Assembly (NCBI RefSeq): GCF_028858725.1
Contig: NC_084767.1
Coordinates: 17,623,895-17,687,894 of the forward strand
Reading direction: 5' to 3'
Origin: Colius striatus
Taxonomy: Eukaryota; Chordata; Aves; Coliiformes; Coliidae
Length of the DNA stretch: 64,000 nucleotides
Within the stretch, counting starts at the first letter, position 1. Every line of letters begins with the position of its first letter. The notes under the pieces are model-generated. The model saw nothing but the letters and a program-made list of their open reading frames with translations, had not been told where the DNA came from and made no database searches. Below, piece after piece: positions 13,201 through 20,700 of this stretch. Position numbers and translations under genes: made by a program.

Positions 13201-15664
13201 CAGAGGTCTTCCTGTGGTTTAAAGCCCATTCTGTTCAATATGTTTATATCCTCTTTTAAGAAAATGAGCAAAAATGGAAATTCAGATGCTCACAGGTTTA
13301 CAAGGAGTGCAAGGCTTTTAGAAGTCTTTTGCTCTTGTTCTTATGATGTGCGTGCTCTTTAACATTTTGCATTTTATTGACCACACTTCATTCCCTGCAT
13401 GACACTGGTGTCAGCAGTAATTGTAAGTCACGCTACTCGGTAGCAGCGCTGGAAGGCTGTCATCCTTCAGCTGATGGCCAGTGCTCTCTGCAAAGGAAAA
13501 TTCCTTTCAGTTTCTAGCAGTCACATCTATAGTACAGATGTGCCATAAGGACCACTGCAAATTCTGTTTGTGTGCAAAGGCTGATAGACCTGGGCATTGA
13601 ATTGTCCTCTTTACTTCTGACACAGTCCATCTATGTCTGGTAACAGCGTGCTGATGCGGCAGCGTTAGGCTGCCTGCTCCGGCTTGGGGATGGGCACATG
13701 GGGGAGGCGTATGCCTGGGAAAACAATTACTACAGAGAGGTGCAGGGAAGAATAAATCTCTTTACTGCAAAGACTCCCATCTAGAGAGAAGGGAAAATTG
13801 GAAGCTGGCCTCATTAGTTGGATTTTATAAAAGCTTGTCCTGGCTTTTTTTCAGTTTTATAAGTTGTTTGTTGAAATACAGTAACCTTCAGTGAATTTAA
13901 ACATTTAAAAATGGCTTCACAACCAATCTGGCCTACTGTCTCTTATCTTAGTTGTTACAGGGATATTATATGAGGTGTAAGTGAATGTTCTGCAAATACG
14001 GATTGTTTTGAGTTGCTGTTTAAAACTGGACAAATTCATTCCTTCCAGGAATGATGGAACAGAATTTGGCGGCTCCATTTACCAGAAGGTGAATGATAAA
14101 CTGGAAACTGCTGTCAATCTTGCGTGGACGGCTGGTAATAGCAACACTCGCTTTGGAATAGCAGCCAAGTATCAGATTGACCCAGATGCCTCTTTTTCTG
14201 TGAGTACTAATAAGCATGTATATATACAAGCATTGGAAAATAGGCTCTGGTAATGAAAATGTGAAACAACCTTCACATTAGTAAAATAGGGGTTTTATTC
14301 AGTTCTGTGGTGCATGGTTTGCAGAGAGATCTACTTCTTCTGGGTTTGGAGAGTGTAACTATTGCATTTTCCTTAAAAGAGGCACAGAATGTTTTATCAT
14401 ATTATTGGGTGCTGTTTTGAGATTTTTTTTTTGTCAGCCTTGAAAATATTATAAACTATGCTAATAAAACCGTTATTTTCTATAGTGACTGTAGGGTGAT
14501 TGAGGTTTTGGATTTAAGTTACGGCAAAATTAACACTGTTTTTCTGTGTTTTGAAGACCCTCTACCTATTATAAAGGTGTTACTTAATTTTCAAGCAGAA
14601 AGGGCTTTGAAGAGAGATAGGAAATTATTTTCATATGGTATTTTTTTCCTTTAAGGCTAAAGTGAACAACTCCAGTCTGATCGGACTAGGATACACTCAG
14701 ACTTTAAAGCCAGGTAAGTCTATGCAGAAGAAATTCAGAAGAAGAATTAAATTCAGAAATGTATGAAACCCAATAAAGTGATATTTTAATCTTGAAATGT
14801 AAGAGGGGTTTGTGCACCAAATGTTGGTTTTGTAAGATTGCTGTGCCTCTTGGCAAGCCAGTGAGGAACTTTTCCAGGGACTGCTCTGTTAATTTTGGAT
14901 GTCTGTTGGAAGCAGAATTACACGAGACCACCATCCACTGACCAGTCAGATATTCTTTTATGTTGATAGAAGATATATCTACAATTAGGTGTTTCACCAA
15001 TAAGTAGATGCATTTTAAGTACTTTCAGAGGCTTCCAATGACTGAGTTTATTTTGCTTGAAAATGTGACTTTCCCAAGGTTGTGTGTCCAGGAAGAGGAC
15101 AGTCTTACTGCTGTGAAATTGGTTTTAATGTAGTCTAATAAATCTGCTGCCAGAATACTAAGGAGATTGACATGAGATATTACAGTAGACGGGGCTTGGG
15201 CCTTTTTATACCTTGATTTTTAAAGTGGTTTAGAAAGGTGGGTATGTATCAAGGTGGCATTTTTTCATAATACTAGACTCTAAAATTAGATTAGTTGGTA
15301 GACCTGCAGCACTGAACTGACTCAGAGCTTTAATTACTTGGAGTGATAAAAAGCAGAATCTATCACCATGGTTTATTATAACTTTCATAATTCAGAAAGA
15401 TTTCTTATCTGTAAATTGTTTTAAAATGCCCTGCTGTTACAAGGCTAGCTGCCAAATTACATTAACCTAGCTACCCGATAAATTAAAGCAGTAACACAGA
15501 CAATGCACTTGATGAATATAAAGCTCATTCCAAACTTCAAGATCTGGTTTTTTTTTCTCTCACTTTTCACAGGTATCAAACTGACGTTGTCAGCTTTGTT
15601 GGATGGCAAGAATGTCAATGCAGGTGGTCACAAACTTGGCCTAGGATTGGAATTTCAAGCATAA
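7173..15664 (+). CDS. VDAC1: VDAC1, voltage-dependent anion-selective channel protein 1 (spliced, 8 coding exons)
   Basis: Beta-barrel porin of the mitochondrial outer membrane. It passes ATP/ADP, other metabolites and Ca2+, and binds hexokinase and Bcl-2-family proteins. Coding segments: 7173-7239, 7707-7756, 8541-8693, 8784-8836, 11027-11254, 14049-14199, 14656-14713, 15573-15664. They sum to 852 nt, giving 283 residues plus stop, the exact length of human VDAC1, with every junction GT-AG and in frame. The protein opens [20 protein letters not shown] (N-terminal helix), has the GLK nucleotide-binding motif at residues 94-96 and the membrane-buried Glu73 in FTEKWN, and ends GLGLEFQA. It lacks the VDAC2 N-terminal extension, so VDAC1 is preferred over VDAC2/3. 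Cys127 is present, but residue 232, cysteine in human, is serine. The start is the first ATG of exon 2 (aaaATGG, G at +4). C5orf15 follows about 1.2 kb after its predicted 3' end on the same strand. Confidence 0.97.
7707..7756 (+). CDS. VDAC1: VDAC1 exon 3
   Basis: A 50-nt exon between acceptor ttctag| and donor |gtaagt. It completes Gly23 and runs through [16 protein letters not shown] (to residue 39), the glycine hinge and first barrel strand. The + strand frame stays open well past the donor into the intron, so the boundary rests on the splice site and on homology. Confidence 0.94.
8541..8693 (+). CDS. VDAC1: VDAC1 exon 4
   Basis: A 153-nt exon (residues 40-90, [10 protein letters not shown]...ITLEDQ) between ccttttag| and |gtaatt. 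It contains Glu73, the charged residue facing the lipid that is linked to hexokinase binding and channel dimerisation in mammals. Confidence 0.95.
8784..8836 (+). CDS. VDAC1: VDAC1 exon 5
   Basis: A 53-nt exon after an intron of only 90 bp (8694-8783). It encodes [17 protein letters not shown] plus two bases of Gly108. It holds the GLK motif (94-96) found in nearly all VDACs. Donor |gtaaga. Confidence 0.94.
8837..11026 (+). other. VDAC1: VDAC1 intron 5
   Basis: A 2.2-kb intron ending ttctcctcag. Near its start is an inverted T8/A11 homopolymer pair (about 8873-8891). I see no repeat family or extra exon in the rest. Open frames on both strands at about 9225-9576 overlap each other and show no recognisable protein. 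Confidence 0.7.
11027..11254 (+). CDS. VDAC1: VDAC1 exon 6
   Basis: The largest coding exon, 228 nt, same size as in mammals. It spans Gly108 to the first two bases of Val184 and covers the middle barrel strands ([17 protein letters not shown]... to TDEFQLHTN). Cys127 lies here and is the only cysteine in the predicted protein. Donor |gtaagt at 11255. Confidence 0.96.
11255..14048 (+). other. VDAC1: VDAC1 intron 6
   Basis: A 2.8-kb intron ending attccttccag. It includes a run of 13 C at 12794-12806 and otherwise AT-rich unique sequence. No transposon or extra exon recognised. Confidence 0.7.
12794..12806. repeat. Poly-C homopolymer
   Basis: Thirteen consecutive C on the + strand in VDAC1 intron 6, a likely length-polymorphic and error-prone site. 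Confidence 0.9.
14049..14199 (+). CDS. VDAC1: VDAC1 exon 7
   Basis: A 151-nt exon (end of Val184 to Ser234) between ccttccag| and |gtgagt. It encodes [20 protein letters not shown] and the [20 protein letters not shown] strands. The segment DPDASFS puts Ser at 232 where human VDAC1 has Cys. The donor is inside an open frame that continues briefly into the intron. Confidence 0.96.
14656..14713 (+). CDS. VDAC1: VDAC1 exon 8
   Basis: A 58-nt exon ([19 protein letters not shown] plus first base of Gly254) between cctttaag| and |gtaagt, covering one late barrel strand hairpin. Confidence 0.95.
14714..15572 (+). other. VDAC1: VDAC1 intron 8
   Basis: An 0.86-kb AT-rich intron ending cttttcacag. 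Nothing beyond intron sequence is recognised in it. Confidence 0.7.
15573..15664 (+). CDS. VDAC1: VDAC1 exon 9, coding part (stop TAA 15662-15664)
   Basis: Completes Gly254 and encodes [20 protein letters not shown] to the C terminus GLGLEFQA, the last strand, which pairs in parallel with strand 1 to close the 19-strand barrel. The exon then continues as 3' UTR. Confidence 0.96.
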
Positions 15665-16520
15665 GGAGTGATTCTACAATCACTGATTTGAAAATACAGC
15701 ATAGCTACCTTCAGAATATATTGTACCTTTCAATGTTTTATTGTCTGGGATGCAAGTATTGCTAAGTATCAGTCCTGCTAGTCCTGGTTCAAGAGAGTTG
15801 AGCTTTAAAAATGACGTTGTTCCAGAAACGGAGACAAAAGCATAAATCCCCCCAATTCTAAGGTTTCTTTTTTGAATGTTAGTGCCCATCACATCTGTCA
15901 ACTGTCACATTATAGAAAGGAGGAAAGTATTGATTACCTTTACTAACACATTGACTACACAAAGAATATGTTAATGTGGTATAAACCCCAAAGCTTTAAG
16001 AATCGAAGACCATTATATTGTACTGTTAATTCTGTAAGCAAAATGTTCTTACACTTAAAGGTTTCAGTTCATGATAGAATGTGCAAAGTTGTCTGAAAAG
16101 GAATTTTTTTAAATATTTTTCTTCCTTTAGCTAGCCATTTCATGAATGGTTTGTCATACACCTGTCTCCAGAATGCTTTAGGTTGTTCACCTTGTTTAAG
16201 TCTGTTGCAGAGATTTGATGTGACTCAGACAATATTACCTGTCCTGTGTTGTGGTTCTTTTCCCTTGCACTGACTGGAAAGCTTGTAAGACAGCGCCATA
16301 ATCAGGGAAGAGTCTTTGTAACTGCAATCACATAGTCACATCACTAAATTAAAAATGGACTTTTATTTTATTACCACTTTTTTTAGAAACTAAATGGGTA
16401 CATTTTTAGAGAATCTTCCATTTTGTGTGGAACTAGATCCCAAAATGCTGTACTTGACACTACTAAAAATGGATAAAAAACCCAAACCCAACTTGAATAA
16501 AATACTGAAATGTCACCTTT
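15665..16520 (+). other. VDAC1: VDAC1 3' UTR (end approximate)
   Basis: AT-rich trailer after the stop codon, about 0.85 kb to the predicted cleavage site. The length is in the range expected for the main vertebrate VDAC1 transcript. An ATTAAA at 16348-16353 could support a slightly shorter form. Confidence 0.7.
16496..16501 (+). terminator. VDAC1: VDAC1 poly(A) signal AATAAA
   Basis: Canonical hexamer followed by a T-rich element (about 16517-16535), the normal order for a cleavage site near 16515-16525. It is the first full AATAAA after the stop codon with a good downstream element. Choice of site is inferred. Confidence 0.65.
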
Positions 16521-16524
16521 TACT

Positions 16525-17330
16525 TTGTCTTTATATTAATTGTGAAGAAAATTTCGTATTAGTTCTTGGCTCCAGAAGCAGACTGGCAACTGCTTAGTGT
16601 TTATTTTGTACCACACAAACAAAAAATACTTAGTAGATTTAATTTCTAGACATGGCTGCATTCTTAGTGCTTGCCAAACCCTGGCAACTGCACATACACG
16701 TGTTTATCTTGTTTTCTCCATCAGCTAATGTGACTTAACTCTCTTTCATTGCAGAATTCAATAAGTTGTCTATAAACAAATAGGTGTGAGCAATGAACAG
16801 TTATCAGTTGGGATGAACTTCAGAACCTTTTCATTAAAACATTGTATTTTGTCGTGAGTGGTGTGCAGATGGAAGAGCTGTGCTGCAGGAGAATCTGCCT
16901 GATGAGGCAATGGTGTTATGACATCCTGAGACTGTAGATCCGCTTCAGTAACAGCCTGCAAATTGTGCAACACTGGCTGGCTTCCTTTTTACCACAAGCT
17001 ATTCCTGACTATTTCCTAGTATGCCATATATCAAGTATTTTGCCAAAAAGTGGTCCACTTCCAAGCTTCACTGATCAAAACAAACCGTGTGCAACAGGCT
17101 CCCAGTAGCACTCCAGTGCTCCAGATTAATGGACGCTGTGCATGTCTCTGGAAGCTTTGGGGCTCCTTCCTTGTGGTTTTTTAGTGCTCGAGAAGATTCC
17201 ATGTTTTGGGATTTTTTTCCTCCTGGGATCAGCTTTAACGCTTCTGCCAGGTCTCCAAATGCCTCACTTGGGCTAAGAACGGGAGAGCATTTTTCCATAA
17301 ATGTAATTCTGCACTGAGTGTCTGTTCCAC
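16525..17330. other. VDAC1-C5orf15 spacer
   Basis: About 0.8 kb of unique, non-coding sequence between the predicted VDAC1 3' end and the C5orf15 CpG island. No repeats or small RNA gene recognised. Confidence 0.6.
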
Positions 17331-17589
17331 GAGTGGTTGTTCCACGACGCCCAGCCGTGCGTGGGGCCGCCGGTGAGCAGTTTCTCGGGGCAGCGGCTCT
17401 GTGGTGACGGTGCAACCCGTGACATACTCTCAGTCCGACGGAAAGGCTGCGAACCACCCATTGCCAGTCCGCCCGCTGCCGGCCATGGCCGCCGCCCCGC
17501 CGCCGCTCCCTGCGGTGCGGCCCGGGCGGCCCCGTACGCCGCCGCGCTCCCCTCAGCCCCTACGCGGCGCCCTGCCGCCTGCCCGCTCG

Positions 17590-17600
17590 GCGCACGCGCG
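17590..17600. promoter_or_regulatory. C5orf15: NRF1-like site
   Basis: gcgcacgcgcg fits the NRF1 consensus YGCGCAYGCGCR except for the first base. It sits about 90 bp before the start codon in the CpG island. Confidence 0.4.
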
Positions 17601-17683
17601 GGGTCCCGCCCGCCCGCGCAGGCGCTGTGCCCCCCGACGGCGCCGGTGGGCGGTGCGGCCGCCACGTCGGTGAGGGTGCCCGG

Positions 17684-17694
17684 GAAGATGGCGG
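17684..17694 (+). promoter_or_regulatory. C5orf15: YY1-type motif over the C5orf15 start codon
   Basis: gaagATGGCGG matches the extended YY1 element (AAGATGGCGGC), which in many housekeeping genes overlaps the translation start just downstream of the transcription start. It suggests a very short 5' UTR. Confidence 0.5.
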
Positions 17695-17787
17695 CCGCCG
17701 GCGGGAGGGGCGTCCCGGCGGGCCGTGCGCTCTGCCTCCTGCTGCTCTGCGGCTGGGTCCTGGCGGCCCGCGGCCAGGCCGCCCCCG
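17688..17787 (+). CDS. C5orf15: C5orf15 exon 1 (start codon at 17688)
   Basis: Encodes the first 33 residues and one base of Asp34, essentially the entire signal peptide, entirely within the CpG island. Donor cccccg|gtgagc at 17788. A run of Ala and Gly codons gives extreme GC content. Confidence 0.93.
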
Positions 17788-20700
17788 GTGAGCAACGGCG
17801 GCGGGTGGGCCGGTCCCCGGCACTAGCTGGAGGGGCGAGGGAGGGTTAGGGACTATGGGCGCGGGCGCCCCGGCGGTGTTTCACCGGACTCGTCTTTGGG
17901 CCTAAAGGTCTCTCCGGCGGCCGACTGGGCCCGCCCTCCGCCCTCGCCGCCAGCAGGCCGCCCAGCCTGCCTCAGCAGTGCCGGCGCGCCTCAGGTGGGC
18001 CAGGGGCGGCCCCAGGAACCGGCCTCGGCCAGGTTTTCTCTTCTCTCAGAGAGCTGCAGGAGAAGGTGCTCCCTCGGCGGGTGTGCCGGGGGCTGCTGGC
18101 CAGGCTTTGCCCTTGGCTTACCTCTTGGATGACTGCTTCACTCATCAGACATAATGCTGTGTTTTAGTTATTAGAGTTGGGTGCCTGGTTTTAGCCTCTC
18201 CGTCCCCCTACAAAAAAACCTTATCTTATTCTGCAAGTTGACAAGTCTCTTTTGTTTCTCCTGCATCCCTTCAGCCTACAGACTGACTGCAACCAAATGC
18301 TGATAAGAAAGCCACATTTCAAGGGCAATGGGTTGCCCTTTTTTTAGATGGAGTATTGGCTGGGCAGCACAAAGAAAGGGAATTACTGAAGGAGGTGAAC
18401 TGTTTTGAGCTGGCAGTCTCTTTCTCGTTTGTCAATCAGTATAGCCAAACTCTCTCTGTTGTGCCCCACCTGGACTAATGGGTAGGCAGGAAGAGGTTCG
18501 GGTTGTGGGAGAGAAACCTGTAGGAAACCAAGAGTTTTTAACTTCAGCTTCCTGGAAGCCATTTTTATGTACAGTGTTTACCAAGAGTTTACCAAGCCCC
18601 TAGAGGGCTATATTGCTGGTCATGTTCTGATTGAACATCAATATCTATTTCTGAAGCTGAGGCATCTCTGAAGTCCAGGCACTACGTCTTAACATCTGAC
18701 AATGTTGTGTAACTGTAAACAGTGCAACCACTGTTTATAATGCCAAATAGTTTTGAGTAGATATCATAAATCGTGATGTGGTTGCTAAACTACTTATTAG
18801 AACAAAAAATAACATCTTTTAGGAGTAACAGGAAATTATTCTTTCTTACTCTGTAGCTGCAGCATTAGCTGTTGGGAGTCCTTTGTGTTTAAGCTTATAC
18901 ATTTAAGCATATATCCTTCTAAAACTTTCATGTTGACTTTAAGAATAATCTGAAGTGTAAGGATGCACACTGTGTAATTCTATAGGAACAGTGTACTTGT
19001 TTGTATTCCAAACAATGTGGCTATTACTCTCTTTGTGTGCTAAGGGTAGCAATAACCTACCTCACTCATAACATGCCAACTAGCTGTAAATATGAACCGA
19101 TCTTGCAGCTGCCTTTCTTCATATTTCTCTTCATGTTTGCAATTAGCTGACTCCTGAGGGAAGGTAAGAATTCCCTGAACTTGCCCTGTACAAGAACTGA
19201 ACAAATTAACATTGGTATGATAATGCAGCCTAGTAGTTTTTTCAGCAAGTGTGTTAAATGTAAAGGTCATGAGTTTGGACTTCAGCAGAGAGGCACCGTA
19301 ATGTCTAGTTCATGTGAGATTAGTTGTGTCTGGTTAAAGAGCAATTCATGCATCTACCATGTAAACAAGAAGTCTGTTGTAACTGATCCTCTGAAAGTAT
19401 GTGTGTTTAATGAATGACATGATTCAACCTCCTCTGTATAATATTTTACTTATGAGTAATTTGACACAAGCAGTTGGTTGAATGCTTCATTTCCAGAATC
19501 CATACCTTTCCAGTATGGGAGCTTGGGAGTGTTTAATGAAGGTCTTGTTACTTTTTTTTCAAATAAAAATTAAGAAAACACTTTGGCATGCCAAAATACA
19601 AGACAAGCATGGTTCCACTGTTTAAATTATGATGTGTACTGAAATTCTAAAGCGTGTTCTTCATTTTTGGAGTGCCTCCTGATTTGAATCTGGAGGTGAC
19701 ATGCTCTCAATGTGCTGTCTTTGCTTGTTTTTTAGGACTAAAAAATATAGGCCATTTGCAACCCCCTTCTACATATCTTTTTACCTTTCTTTGGCTAGAG
19801 AAGGAGGTTGATGGGCTCTGCATATGGTTTCAGTACTCACCTTGGTTTTATGTAGTTCTGCAAAGCCATCCTAACATTGGAGAGATGATGACATGGCCCG
19901 AGGGTGCATTTTTTACAGTAGTACTGTTGCTGTAGCTGCTGATAAAGGCTTGCTTTCAGTAGTGTATGCAGTCAGATTGTCCTTTGCTTAGCCTTGGGTT
20001 TTTAAGCTGTGGTTCGTTAATTTTGTTCCAGTTTAACATAAAGTTGGAAATCTTTTTCTATGTCTACAAATTGAATAAAAACAAGTACCTGGAAGAGGTG
20101 CTTGTGTCCTGACTGAAAGATTAAAACCTTTTAACTGCATAAAAAGCTTTACTGAGCACTTCCTCTGTAGACTTCAGCAAATTCTGTGGGAGAAAGAGTT
20201 CGATGGTGGCGAAGATACTAGTCATTGGGATTCTACATCCCTCCAGAGGGAGAGAGGACATGTCTCTGAAGTCCTAAGTCTGGAAAATATGCACACTAAA
20301 TTTTTAAGGGATGCTTTGGCATACTGATCTAGAAAGTGTATGCTTCCAAGCTTTAATTCCTGTCCCACTCAGGACTCTTTTGAAGCTGCCAAAGTACAGG
20401 AGGGTGTATTTCTGCATATGGATTATAAAACATTTGCAGTGTGAAATGTGCCCTGTTCATTGTAGGATTTCTTGTCTATAAAGTAATTGCCTTGCAGTAA
20501 CTGTCGTTTCTAGCTGAACTAGAACAAGAGAAGGTAGTGCCCAGTGCTTAAAATATTGACTGTTTCTCATCCTTTTTCTCAGATTCTGTGAAAGAGACAC
20601 TTCATTCTTCTAAAAGTGAGAATGAAACACTAAATAGATCCCAAAATTTGACAGACAACCTTCAGAGTATAACCCCAACAAAAAAAGAGGTGTTGCCAAC

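Larger units (their letters stand above)
17330..18110 (+). promoter_or_regulatory. C5orf15: C5orf15 CpG-island promoter
   Basis: GC- and CpG-dense region without a TATA box, extending past the donor of exon 1. It has an NRF1-like site gcgcacgcgcg at 17590-17600 and a YY1-type sequence over the start codon. This suits a broadly expressed gene. Long frames on both strands inside it are composition artefacts. Confidence 0.8.

Noticed and set aside
17273-17849. Minus- and plus-strand frames of 130-170 codons around the C5orf15 promoter
   Set aside because: Only the frame beginning at 17688 continues into the known protein after splicing. The rest are GC-content artefacts.
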